A DNA stretch of 64,000 nt from an uncultured Collinsella sp. (GTDB lineage: Bacteria; Actinomycetota; Coriobacteriia; Coriobacteriales; Coriobacteriaceae): assembly GCA_900541885.1 (NCBI GenBank), contig UQKW01000009.1, positions 4,251 to 68,250 on the forward strand, in the 5' to 3' direction. Positions 7,741 through 15,476 of this stretch are shown one piece after another. The notes beneath the pieces are model-generated. The model did no database searches. It saw nothing but the letters and a program-made list of their open reading frames with translations, and had not been told where the DNA came from. The stretch's first letter is position 1, and every line of letters begins with the position of its first letter. Both the position numbers and the translations under genes were made by a program.

Positions 7741-8484
7741 TTAGACTTTGACCTTTTGTATGGTGCAGTGTCCAATGCCCGTAAGACGTACGATCTGTTT
7801 AATCGAAAAGCCCTCGCTCTTCAAAGTGCGAATGCAGGCATCGCGCGTCCCCTTTGGCAAAGCCTTGAGGTGATGAGGCTCGTACGGCTTAAGAAGCGCC
7901 TGCGCAAACTCCAGCGCATCTGTGTCGCTCACATGGACGCCGTCACGGAAGCAATAGCGGTTGGGCTCACCTGAGGTGCTAAAGGCAAAAAATCTCTGAG
8001 AGCCACCGAGTAACCCGAGAACGCAATCCGTTTTGCAGATACCCGGATATCCCATATACTCGCGAAAGCTACTCCATCGATACAGCGAAGCGGTCCCAAT
8101 CCTCGCCTTCGCGGGATTGTCGTGAATGTATCTCACGCAGTTGAGTAGCTGATCATCATCGAGGATCGGCACGCTCTTAAATCGATCCTGGAAAACAGGG
8201 CCCTTCCTGCCTGTCTTTGAGTTGAAATACATAGCATACGCCGTCGTAATCGAATGCATGCAATCGCTCAGATGAACATGCTCGTCATCAAGCAGAAGAT
8301 GAATATGGTTATCCATAAGGCACCACGCGATGACATCCACTTTAAACTTCTGGCATTTCGAAGCAATCAGCCGAATCAGATAGAGCCGATCTTCGTCATC
8401 CTCAAATATGAGTTGGTCGGCACATCCCTTTTGTACGACATGGTAAAAGCCATATACAGAGATTTCTCGCGCAGTCCGAGTCAT
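7741..8484 (-). CDS. REP-associated tyrosine transposase (RAYT, Y1/HUH family)
   Basis: Single-copy-type IS200-like transposase domain protein, the class thought to mobilise REP sequences by single-strand cleavage. The HUH metal motif is in WCLMDNHIHLLL (H60, H62) and the catalytic tyrosine is Y119 in RYIHDNPAKA. Residues 90-105 carry the family block GRKGPVFQDRFKS. The C-terminal 45 residues form a predicted helix-turn-helix (FSIKQIVRLTGIGHCTIQKV) that could bind DNA. I place the start at ATG 8484 because GAGGAGG lies eight bases upstream, giving 247 residues; ATG 8490 is also possible. REP-like units lie on both sides, and no IS-type terminal repeats are apparent. The gene appears intact. 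Confidence 0.88.
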   Translation of the reverse strand: MTRTAREISVYGFYHVVQKGCADQLIFEDDEDRLYLIRLIASKCQKFKVDVIAWCLMDNHIHLLLDDEHVHLSDCMHSITTAYAMYFNSKTGRKGPVFQDRFKSVPILDDDQLLNCVRYIHDNPAKARIGTASLYRWSSFREYMGYPGICKTDCVLGLLGGSQRFFAFSTSGEPNRYCFRDGVHVSDTDALEFAQALLKPYEPHHLKALPKGTRDACIRTLKSEGFSIKQIVRLTGIGHCTIQKVKV

Positions 8485-8584
8485 ACGCATCCCCTCCTCG
8501 ACAGATAACAATTACGTTACCCGAGCCAGAGTAGAAAAAACGTACTGGGAGCTATAAATCGCGATGTTCGGCGAACGGTAGGTA

Positions 8585-8617
8585 GTAGCTAAAAAAGCCC
8601 CGTCCCAAATTAGCTAC
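8585..8617 (-). repeat. REP-like unit E
   Basis: Unit bounded by GTAGCTA and TAGCTAC with the core AAGCCCCGTCCCAAAT. It has the same orientation as unit C and lies upstream (5' side) of the RAYT gene. Confidence 0.85.
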
Positions 8618-8628
8618 TTTTGGGCAAA

Positions 8629-8668
8629 AAGAAAGCCGGGCAGGTGCGGAAAACCGCACCTGCCCGGC
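8629..8668 (-). terminator. Terminator of the rplU-rsfS operon
   Basis: Perfect 15-base inverted repeat GCCGGGCAGGTGCGG (8635-8649) around an AAAA loop, followed on the minus strand by TTTCTTTTTG. It ends transcription coming from rsfS. It lies between REP-like units E and F. Confidence 0.85.
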
Positions 8669-8680
8669 GATATGCGTGAG

Positions 8681-8710
8681 GGTAGCTAAACCCCGTCTCA
8701 AATGAGCTAC
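8681..8710 (-). repeat. REP-like unit F, touching the rsfS stop codon
   Basis: Shortened unit GGTAGCTAAACCCCGTCTCA followed by AATGAGCTAC. Its last base is part of the rsfS stop codon, so the end of rsfS abuts this element. Confidence 0.75.
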
Positions 8711-9165
8711 TAGAGGAGGTTGAGGGGGAGCTGGGGAGCGTCACCCCAGAGCTTTTCGAGACGGTAGAAGTCGCGCGCCTCGGGAGTGAAGACGTGGACG
8801 ACAACCGAACCATAGTCCATGAGCATCCAGGTCTTCTGCTCGCGACCCTCGATGGAGAACGGGTGCTCGCCGCAAGCCTCGGCGACCTTCTCCTCGATCT
8901 CATCGACGATAGAATCGACCTGGCGGTTGTTGGTACCGGTGGCAAGCACAAAGTAGTCGCATACGTCGGAAAGCTCGGTCAGGTCGAGCACCTGAACGTC
9001 CTCGCCCTTCTTGTCGTAGGCGGCCTGCGCGGCGGCGCGGGCGACATCCTCGGCGGCGACACCGCTCGCGGACAGCGAGGCGGCAGTGCGGTCGGACGTG
9101 GCGACGAAGCTCTTGTGCTCCACACGTTCAAGAATCTGCTCGTCGGTCATGGTCTCGTCGGCCAT
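8710..9165 (-). CDS. rsfS: Ribosome silencing factor RsfS
   Basis: Member of the Iojap/RsfS family, which binds ribosomal protein L14 and blocks subunit joining during starvation. The core block CDYFVLATGTNNRQVDSIVDE and the C-terminal VVHVFTPEARDFYRLEKLWG are characteristic. The 151-residue protein has an N-terminal extension of about 35 residues before the core (MADETMTDEQILERVEHKSF), longer than most homologues. It is the last gene of the obgE-nadD-yqeK-rsfS block, the classic RsfS neighbourhood. Its stop codon lies at a REP-like unit. Confidence 0.94.
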   Translation of the reverse strand: MADETMTDEQILERVEHKSFVATSDRTAASLSASGVAAEDVARAAAQAAYDKKGEDVQVLDLTELSDVCDYFVLATGTNNRQVDSIVDEIEEKVAEACGEHPFSIEGREQKTWMLMDYGSVVVHVFTPEARDFYRLEKLWGDAPQLPLNLL

Positions 9166-9192
9166 GGAATACCTCTTTCTAGACAGCCCGAG

Positions 9193-9801
9193 CTAGCGCA
9201 GCTGGGCGTAATGGTTGTAAATCGTAATAGCTGTGGGATAAAGATAGCGCCCGGACTGGATCACATAGACCAAACCCTGCGCAAAACAGGAGAAGAACAA
9301 CTCATCGAGCGTCGACTCCCCCACCATCTTGCGCAGCGCATGTGCATAGTCGCCGTGGCGGTTGGGCTCGATGGCATCGGCCACAAAGACCACCATATCG
9401 AGCGGTGTCATGTCGCAAGCACCCACGGTGTGACGGTCGACAGCCTGGAAAACGGCCGGCGACAACTCGGGGAAAAGCTGCGGAAGCTCATAGGCGGCAA
9501 CAGGGCCATGCAAAAGCGGCGTCGCGGCGGAAGGAGAGCCGGCAATCTTAATGCCGTAATGCAGAGCGCGCGTAACCAGCTCGTCGTCGGAGAGCACTTT
9601 GTCCCAGTCGTGGATCAGACCGGCAGCAGCGGCATCAAAGCGGTCAACGCCGTAGACCTCGGCCAGATGAAGTGCGGTCTCGGCAACACCCAGCGAATGC
9701 ACATAGCGCTTGCGCTTATCCTTCATGCGAACATCGAGCAGCTCTTGAATGCGCTTGAGCAGCGCGCGCTCATCGCCCTCAAACTGATCCTCTACCGACA
9801 A
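9193..9801 (-). CDS. yqeK: HD-domain hydrolase YqeK (predicted diadenosine tetraphosphatase)
   Basis: HD-superfamily metal-dependent phosphohydrolase. YqeK proteins hydrolyse Ap4A symmetrically to ADP. The motifs are RKRYVHSLGVAETALHLAEV (first His), the HD pair in AAAGLIHDWDKVLS, LHGPVAAY and VDRHTVGACDMTPLDMVVFV, which is the usual YqeK order. It is 202 residues long, with a TTG start at 9801 preceded by a GGGGGT stretch. It lies between nadD and rsfS, as in many Gram-positive bacteria. Confidence 0.9.
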   Translation of the reverse strand: MSVEDQFEGDERALLKRIQELLDVRMKDKRKRYVHSLGVAETALHLAEVYGVDRFDAAAAGLIHDWDKVLSDDELVTRALHYGIKIAGSPSAATPLLHGPVAAYELPQLFPELSPAVFQAVDRHTVGACDMTPLDMVVFVADAIEPNRHGDYAHALRKMVGESTLDELFFSCFAQGLVYVIQSGRYLYPTAITIYNHYAQLR

Positions 9802-9813
9802 CGTAGACCCCCA

Positions 9814-10491
9814 TCACTCAAAATCTTCTTGGCCCAGATCGACATACAAACCGCGCTTGCGAATGTAGCCGAGCACAGACTCGCTCGTAAGATAGCGCAC
9901 GCTCATGCCGCGGGCAACTCGCTTACGAATGTTCGTCGAGCTGATCGCCAGCGCCGGAATCTGAATATAGCGCACGTCGAACGGCAGCCCCGACTCTTTG
10001 ATTCGGGCACGCGCCGTATCGATATCAAAGCCCGGTCGCGTCGCCGCAATAAAGGTAGCAAGCTCGGCGATTCGTTCGGCATCATGCCAAGTCACAATAT
10101 CGATAATCGCGTCGGCGCCCGTAATAAAGTAGAGCTTTACCTGCGGCGGATAAAAGTCGCGAAGGGCATGAAGCGTATCGGCCGTGTAGGTTACGCCCGG
10201 ACGGTCGATCTCGAACCGACTCGCCAAAAAGGCCGGGTTCGCGGCGGTGGCGAGGACCGTCATGGCATAACGGTCCTCGGCAGGCGTCACCGGCTTGTCA
10301 AGCTTAAAAGCAGGAGAGCCCGCCGGCATAAAGAGCACAGCGTCCAAGTCGAGGGACTCGCGCGCCTGCTCGGCGGTCACCAGGTGCCCGTAATGAATGG
10401 GATCAAAGGTGCCACCCATAATGCCGAGCCTAAACTCCTGCCCGTCCTCTAGAGGAAGCTCGGGCAGACCGATTCCACCGCGCAGCGACAT
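9814..10491 (-). CDS. nadD: Nicotinate-nucleotide adenylyltransferase
   Basis: Makes deamido-NAD from nicotinate mononucleotide and ATP in NAD synthesis. The nucleotidyltransferase HxGH-type motif GGTFDPIHYGHL and the C-terminal ISSTNIRKRVARGMSVRYL (ISST/S-R) are intact. The 225-residue protein has about 20 extra N-terminal residues (MSLRGGIGLPELPLEDGQEF) before the Rossmann core. An internal start at the Met of LGIMGGTFD would be too close to the motif. The ATG lies three bases after the obgE stop. Confidence 0.95.
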   Translation of the reverse strand: MSLRGGIGLPELPLEDGQEFRLGIMGGTFDPIHYGHLVTAEQARESLDLDAVLFMPAGSPAFKLDKPVTPAEDRYAMTVLATAANPAFLASRFEIDRPGVTYTADTLHALRDFYPPQVKLYFITGADAIIDIVTWHDAERIAELATFIAATRPGFDIDTARARIKESGLPFDVRYIQIPALAISSTNIRKRVARGMSVRYLTSESVLGYIRKRGLYVDLGQEDFE

Positions 10492-10494
10492 GGC

Positions 10495-11961
10495 TTACTC
10501 GCCCTCCGAGGTCTCGGCATCGCCCGCGGCATCCGCCGCATTGACAACCTCGACGCCCTCATCCGCAGCATCGGCCACGTCAATGGCCTCGACGGCAACG
10601 TCCTCGCCAGCATCCTCGAGCTCTTCGTACTCCGAGAAGTCCTCGGCGCCCTCAAAGTCAAAAGCGCGCTGGCAAATGCGGACCTCGTCGCCCGCACGAC
10701 AACCGGCCTTCTCGAGCGCGTCGTCAACACCCATACGCGCAAACTTATGCTGCAGGTAAATGACGGCTTCCTCATTTTCCCAGTCGGTCTGAATGACCAT
10801 GCGCTCGATGGCGCGACCGACCACGCGGAAGGCACCGGGCTCTTCCTGGACAATGCGGAAACGCTTCTCACGCTGCAGGCGACGGCGCTCCCACTCATCG
10901 TCGCGCAGAACGACCGGCTCATCGGAGACAGCCAACTCGGCGCGCAGCTTAGCCACCTGCTCGCCCACGGCAAGCATCAGCGTGTTGAGGCCGGCGCCCG
11001 TAACAGCAGACACAGCAAAGAACATATGGCCATCGTCGAGCGCCGCACGCTTAAGGTCGGCAATCTTGTCAGCCGTGCCCGGCGCATCGCACTTGTTAGC
11101 GACGACGATCTGCGGACGCTCCGAAAGCTCGGCGCCATACTGCTCGAGCTCGCGGTTGATGATGCGATAGTCCTCGACCGGATCGCGATCCTCAAAACCA
11201 CCCGTCATGTCGACGACATGCATGATTAGGGCCGTACGCTCAATGTGGCGCAGGAACTGGTGACCCAGGCCCTTGCCCTCGCTCGCGCCCTCGATGAGAC
11301 CGGGGACGTCGGCAACGACGTAAGAATATTCGCCGGCACGCACCATGCCGAGGTTCGGCACGAGCGTGGTAAACGGGTAGTCAGCGATCTTGGGGCGGGC
11401 GGCACTCATGCGCGCAATGAGCGATGACTTACCCACCGAGGGAAAGCCCACGAGCGCGGCATCAGCCATAAGCTTCATCTCGAGCTCGATCCAGTGCTCC
11501 TCGGCCGGCTCGCCCAGCTGAGCGAACGCGGGCGCGCGGCGCACCGACGTCACAAAGTGCGTGTTGCCCAGGCCGCCGGCACCGCCGGGCGCCACGACAA
11601 CGCGCTCGCCATCGTGAACGAGGTCGGCAATCTCGAACATCGGGGTCTGCGTCTCGGGATCGAGCTCGCGCACCACGGTACCCATAGGGACCTTGAGAAT
11701 CAGGTCCTCGCCGCTCTTACCGTTACGACGGGCACCCTGCCCGTGCGTGCCGCGCTCGGCGCGGAAGTGATGCTTAAAGCGGTAATCGATCAGCGAAGAC
11801 AGCTGAGCATCGGCCTGGATGACGACATTGCCGCCACGACCGCCGTCGCCGCCATCGGGGCCGCCCTTGGGGACAAATGCCTCGCGCCTAAACGACATGC
11901 ATCCGGCTCCGCCGTCGCCGCCGCACACGTTAATGCGGCTGATATCGGTGAACTGTGACAA
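10495..11961 (-). CDS. obgE: GTPase Obg/CgtA
   Basis: Essential ribosome-associated GTPase involved in 50S assembly and the stringent response. The glycine-rich Obg fold spans about residues 1-160 (GGDGGAGCMSFRREAFVPKG). The G domain has the P-loop GFPSVGKSSLI, DVPGLIEGAS and NKCD. An OCT domain occupies roughly residues 355-435. The remaining 50 residues are an acidic, low-complexity alanine/glutamate/aspartate tail. The TTG start at 11961 has AGGAGG eight bases upstream. A terminator-like hairpin separates it from rpmA, so its expression may be attenuated relative to the ribosomal genes. Confidence 0.96.
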   Translation of the reverse strand: MSQFTDISRINVCGGDGGAGCMSFRREAFVPKGGPDGGDGGRGGNVVIQADAQLSSLIDYRFKHHFRAERGTHGQGARRNGKSGEDLILKVPMGTVVRELDPETQTPMFEIADLVHDGERVVVAPGGAGGLGNTHFVTSVRRAPAFAQLGEPAEEHWIELEMKLMADAALVGFPSVGKSSLIARMSAARPKIADYPFTTLVPNLGMVRAGEYSYVVADVPGLIEGASEGKGLGHQFLRHIERTALIMHVVDMTGGFEDRDPVEDYRIINRELEQYGAELSERPQIVVANKCDAPGTADKIADLKRAALDDGHMFFAVSAVTGAGLNTLMLAVGEQVAKLRAELAVSDEPVVLRDDEWERRRLQREKRFRIVQEEPGAFRVVGRAIERMVIQTDWENEEAVIYLQHKFARMGVDDALEKAGCRAGDEVRICQRAFDFEGAEDFSEYEELEDAGEDVAVEAIDVADAADEGVEVVNAADAAGDAETSEGE

Positions 11962-11977
11962 CAGAATCGCCTCCTAC

Positions 11978-12020
11978 AAAAAAGAGGGAGACCCTTGAAT
12001 CCTAAAACTCAAGTGCCTCC
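11978..12020 (-). terminator. Terminator/attenuator between rpmA and obgE
   Basis: On the minus strand the arms GGGAGGCACTTGA and TCAAGGGTCTCCC form an imperfect hairpin, followed immediately by CTTTTTT. This is a plausible intrinsic terminator that would leak into obgE-nadD-yqeK-rsfS, since no separate promoter is evident in the 20 bases left before obgE. Confidence 0.7.
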
Positions 12021-12046
12021 CACATATGTGCTCTATGAAGGGTGAA

Positions 12047-12304
12047 TTACGCGTTCGCGAGCGGGCGTACGCTGACCCTGTGCTTGATACCCTTGTGGAA
12101 CTCAACGGTACCGTCGACCAGCGCGAACAGCGTGTCGTCCTTACCACGGCCAACGTTCTCACCCGGGTGGATGTGCGTGCCGTGCTGACGGACGAGAATC
12201 GTGCCCGTGGTTACCGTCTGGCCGGCATAGCGCTTCGTGCCAAGGCGCTGACCGCGGGAGTCACGGCCATTACGGGAGGAACCGAGTCCTTTTTTGTGTG
12301 CCAT
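12047..12304 (-). CDS. rpmA: 50S ribosomal protein L27
   Basis: Large-subunit protein whose N-terminal tail reaches the peptidyl transferase centre. It is 85 residues long, starting MAHKKGLGSSRNGRDSRGQR. There is no Firmicutes-type cleavable N-terminal extension. The conserved block GTHIHPGENVGRGKDDTLFA is present. It follows rplU by 33 bases. Confidence 0.97.
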   Translation of the reverse strand: MAHKKGLGSSRNGRDSRGQRLGTKRYAGQTVTTGTILVRQHGTHIHPGENVGRGKDDTLFALVDGTVEFHKGIKHRVSVRPLANA

Positions 12305-12337
12305 TGTGTATACCTACTCTTTCGTTACGAGTGTAAT

Positions 12338-12712
12338 CTACTCGGCGACGGGAGCCTCGGCAACAGCCTCAGCCTCTGCCTTGACAGCCTTCTTGGCGCG
12401 GGAGGTAGCCTGAACCTTCACGATCTTCAGCTTGGTGAGCTGCTGACGGTGACCCTTCAGACGACGATAGCGCTTGCGCTTGTGGAACTTGAAGACCAGC
12501 TGCTTCTCGCCCTTGAACTGCTCAACGATCTGAGCGGTAACCTTGGCCTTGGCCAGCTTGTCGGGATCGGTGACGATCTTCTTACCATCGTTGAGGAAGA
12601 TAACCGGCAGGGTGACCTTGTCGCCCTCATTGCCCTCGATCTTCTCGACGGTGATGACATCGTCGGTGGCGACCTTGTACTGCTTGCCGCCCGTGTTAAC
12701 GATTGCGTACAT
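12338..12712 (-). CDS. rplU: 50S ribosomal protein L21
   Basis: Large-subunit protein with the standard N-terminus MYAIVNTGGKQYKVATDDVI and the conserved block FKFHKRKRYRRLKGHRQ. I use ATG 12712, not an ATG seven codons upstream, because homologues start at this MYAIV and GAAGGGCAAG lies just upstream. The C-terminus has an alanine/glutamate/valine-rich tail. First gene of the rplU-rpmA operon. Confidence 0.96.
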   Translation of the reverse strand: MYAIVNTGGKQYKVATDDVITVEKIEGNEGDKVTLPVIFLNDGKKIVTDPDKLAKAKVTAQIVEQFKGEKQLVFKFHKRKRYRRLKGHRQQLTKLKIVKVQATSRAKKAVKAEAEAVAEAPVAE

Positions 12713-12754
12713 GTTTACTTGCCCTTCATGCATCAGTTAGTGCAACAGCCGAAT

Positions 12755-12783
12755 ATAGTAGCAGGCGAAAATACCCCCGTCAA
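12755..12783 (-). promoter_or_regulatory. Promoter of the rplU-rpmA-obgE operon
   Basis: TTGACG (12778-12783) and TACTAT (12755-12760) on the minus strand are separated by exactly 17 bases. This is one of the best sigma-70-type matches in the window. It predicts an mRNA start about 35 bases before the rplU ATG, too short for a large L21 leader structure. Confidence 0.75.
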
Positions 12784-13592
12784 CGAGTATGTGGAGCAAA
12801 TCCACAAGTTCGCACAGGTATGGGGCTGACGAGTCGGCCCTCGTCGTCCTCGCATGCTTGATTCTGACGCTCGACATCGTAGGAGCAGATGGTCACGAGG
12901 TCTTGCATACCGGTGGAAACAATAGGTGCATCCACGCCCGGGGTCAAGCCCTGCAACAAAACATCAGCAGCAGAAAGCAAAATTTCCGGACGCATGGAGC
13001 CCTCGTTGTCGGCATGGGTGTCGAGCATGAGCACCAAATGGTCCGGGCGCTCCCCCGCCGTGAGCTCATAGCCCACGAGCGTGTGATCCAAATCCAAGCG
13101 CTTGCTCTTTTTGCCGCGCGCGTAGTCGATGCCGTGGCCCGCGCGCAGCGTGTCGATCGCACGACGCACCTCGTCGGCGCTTACGGGCGCCTCGGGATCC
13201 AAGTGCAGGTCGATGCGATACGACAGGCGCGTGAGCTGCGCCGTCAACGCCGGCGTGCGCACGTCGATGTACGCCGCCTCGATGGGCGCCAGATCGGCCG
13301 GAGACGCCGCAGCCAGGCGCCCAAACGCCTCGTCGAGCGCCACGAACTCGGTCATAAACAGGTCATACCACTCGCAGGTCGACGACGTACCCACCGGCAG
13401 CGCCGAAGAGAAGCCCACGCGCATGTGCGGAGAGAAGCCCTGCGTGACGGCATAGGGAAGTCCCGCACGGCGCACGATGCGCTCAATGGTATGGATCACT
13501 TCGAGATGGCCCAGGTACTTAAGGCGATCGCGCTTGCCATAGCGAACACGAAGTCTAAAGAGCGAGGGGTTGTCAGTCAGGCGCTCACTCAT
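12780..13592 (-). CDS. TIGR03936-family radical-SAM-linked protein (DUF2344)
   Basis: This family is almost always encoded beside, or fused to, the TIGR03960 radical SAM protein, and its role is unsettled. The N-terminal block LRVRYGKRDRLKYLGHLEV and the PYAVTQGFSPHMRVGFSSAL segment are characteristic. It is 270 residues long and has no cysteine cluster of its own. Its ATG overlaps the stop of the upstream radical SAM gene by four bases, indicating translational coupling and probably joint action. The -35 of the rplU promoter overlaps its 3' end. Confidence 0.85.
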   Translation of the reverse strand: MSERLTDNPSLFRLRVRYGKRDRLKYLGHLEVIHTIERIVRRAGLPYAVTQGFSPHMRVGFSSALPVGTSSTCEWYDLFMTEFVALDEAFGRLAAASPADLAPIEAAYIDVRTPALTAQLTRLSYRIDLHLDPEAPVSADEVRRAIDTLRAGHGIDYARGKKSKRLDLDHTLVGYELTAGERPDHLVLMLDTHADNEGSMRPEILLSAADVLLQGLTPGVDAPIVSTGMQDLVTICSYDVERQNQACEDDEGRLVSPIPVRTCGFAPHTR

Positions 13593-15466
13593 GCGCGATC
13601 ACCCATCAATACATTCTTGGCGTGGAGCGTGGGGCAGATCCCGCAGCCGGTGCACGACGTGCGGGTACAGTCGGGAGTCGTGACGCCCTCGAGCGAGCGA
13701 CGGTACTCGCGCTCGAGGAAGCCGCGCGTGCAGCCGGGGCTCACGTGCTCCCACGGCAGGCGCCAGTCCAACTCGTAGGGCAGGTGCACGAGCTCATTGA
13801 GGTCGATGCCGTTTTTGGCAGCAGCTTCCTTCCAGTTATCGAGCGAGAAATGCTCTACCCAGGCGTCAAAGCGAGAGCCCGAGCGCCAAGCATCGATGAT
13901 GACGGGCGTCATGTCACGACCGGCGCGGGAAAGCGCGGCCTCGATGAGCGAGGTCTCGGCATCGTGGTAATGCACGCGGACGGCACGGTTGCGAACGCTC
14001 GTGATAAGCAGCTTCTGGCGACGCTTGACGTCGTCGTAGTCGAGCTGCGGGCACCACTGGAACGGCGTGGCAGCCTTGGGGATAAAGACCGAAACCGAGA
14101 TCGACACCGAAATCGAGCCGCGACGAGCCTTGGGCACCACGGAACGACCGAGCTCCAGCACGTGATCGGCCAGATTGGCGATGGCCACGATGTCCTCATC
14201 GCGCTCGCCGGGAAGGCCCATCATAAAGTAGAGCTTCATGCGGTTCCAGCCGGCCTCGAAGGCGGCCTTGGCCGCACGGTCCAGGTCCTCCTCGGTCACG
14301 TTCTTGTTAATGATGTCGCGCATGCGCTGGCTGCCGGCCTCGGGCGCGAACGTCAGGCCGCCCTTCTTTTCGCCGGCAACCGACTCGGCCATATCCACGC
14401 CAAACGAATCCAGGCGCTGCGACGGAATAGACACGCGAATACCCGTATCCTCCAGGCGACGGTTGAGCCTGCCGAGCACGTCGCGAATGCAGGAGTGGTC
14501 GGTCGTGGAGAGCGAGGTCAGCGACACCTCGTCATAGCCGGTCTTTTCCAGACCCTGAATCACCGACGAGACGATTTGGTCGGCCGAGCGCTCGCGCACC
14601 GGACGATACGTCATGCCGGCCTGGCAAAAACGACAGCCGCGGGCGCAGCCGCGCAGGATCTCGATAGACAGGCGGTCGTGAACCAGCTGCGCATAGGGCA
14701 CGCACGACTGCGACAGCGGATTCGTGGCGCCGAAATCCTCGACGACGCGCTTGTAGACCACGGTCGGCGCATCCTTGCCTTCACGCGGCACGGTGTAGCC
14801 ATGCGGCGAGCAGGGCTCGTCGTGACGAACCTCATAGAGCGATGGCACGTAGTTGCCGGCAATGGATGCAAGCTGCTCGACAATCTGCGCGCGCGGGACT
14901 CCTTCGTCACGCAGGCGGCGATGCAGCTGGCAGGTCTCGAGCAGCGATTCCTCGCCCTCACCGATGAGGATGGCATCGAAGAAGGCCGCGTACGGCTCGG
15001 GGTTGTACACCGAGGGGCCGCCGGCGATGATGATGGGGTCGTCTTCACCTCGTTCGGCCGCTAACAGCGGAATGCCAGCGAGGTCGAGAGCCTCGAGGAA
15101 GTTCGTCACCGCCATCTCGTGCGGCACATGCAGGCCGACGATATCAAACGAAGCGACCGGCGCTGCACCCTCGAGCGACAGCAGCGGAATGCCCGCCTCG
15201 CGCATGGCGTCACCCATATCGGGCCACGGCACATAGCCGCGCTCGCAGGAGATGCCCTCGGCCTGGTTAAGGATGTTGTAGAGGATGGCGATGCCCTGGT
15301 TGGGCAGACCAACCTCGTACACATCCGGGTAGATCAGGCAGCAACGGTAGTCGGCATCGGCCTTGGAAAGCGTGCCCCACTCGTGATCGATATAGCGGCT
15401 CGGCTTCTCGACCTTGGCGAGCAACGGCTCAATTAAATGAAAACAATCTTGGTACGGAACGCGCAA
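13589..15466 (-). CDS. B12-binding-domain radical SAM protein (TIGR03960 family)
   Basis: Putative radical SAM enzyme of unknown substrate. The [4Fe-4S] motif CxxxCxxC is seen in RGCARGCRFCQAG (about residue 280), preceded by a cobalamin-binding-like N-terminal region of about 200 residues (DADYRCCLIYPDVYEVGLPN, LLSLEGAAPVASFDIVGLHV). A second cysteine-rich block, CTRTSCTGCGICPTLH, at the C-terminus could hold another cluster. The 625-residue length fits the family. The TTG start follows the unrecognised 309-residue gene by ten bases and the gene overlaps the TIGR03936 partner. Confidence 0.88.
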   Translation of the reverse strand: MRVPYQDCFHLIEPLLAKVEKPSRYIDHEWGTLSKADADYRCCLIYPDVYEVGLPNQGIAILYNILNQAEGISCERGYVPWPDMGDAMREAGIPLLSLEGAAPVASFDIVGLHVPHEMAVTNFLEALDLAGIPLLAAERGEDDPIIIAGGPSVYNPEPYAAFFDAILIGEGEESLLETCQLHRRLRDEGVPRAQIVEQLASIAGNYVPSLYEVRHDEPCSPHGYTVPREGKDAPTVVYKRVVEDFGATNPLSQSCVPYAQLVHDRLSIEILRGCARGCRFCQAGMTYRPVRERSADQIVSSVIQGLEKTGYDEVSLTSLSTTDHSCIRDVLGRLNRRLEDTGIRVSIPSQRLDSFGVDMAESVAGEKKGGLTFAPEAGSQRMRDIINKNVTEEDLDRAAKAAFEAGWNRMKLYFMMGLPGERDEDIVAIANLADHVLELGRSVVPKARRGSISVSISVSVFIPKAATPFQWCPQLDYDDVKRRQKLLITSVRNRAVRVHYHDAETSLIEAALSRAGRDMTPVIIDAWRSGSRFDAWVEHFSLDNWKEAAAKNGIDLNELVHLPYELDWRLPWEHVSPGCTRGFLEREYRRSLEGVTTPDCTRTSCTGCGICPTLHAKNVLMGDRA

Positions 15467-15476
15467 CGGAAAACCC

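Noticed and set aside
8629..8668. Hairpin between REP-like units E and F as another REP unit
   Set aside because: Its sequence is unrelated to the unit core and it has a T tract on the rsfS strand, so it is a normal terminator.
8794..10452. Long plus-strand open frame opposite rsfS, yqeK and nadD
   Set aside because: It is antisense to three clearly recognised genes and has no family features; a by-product of GC-rich coding.
13622..15064. Long plus-strand open frame opposite the TIGR03960 gene
   Set aside because: Arg/Gly/Ala/Val-rich shadow of a well-supported radical SAM gene.
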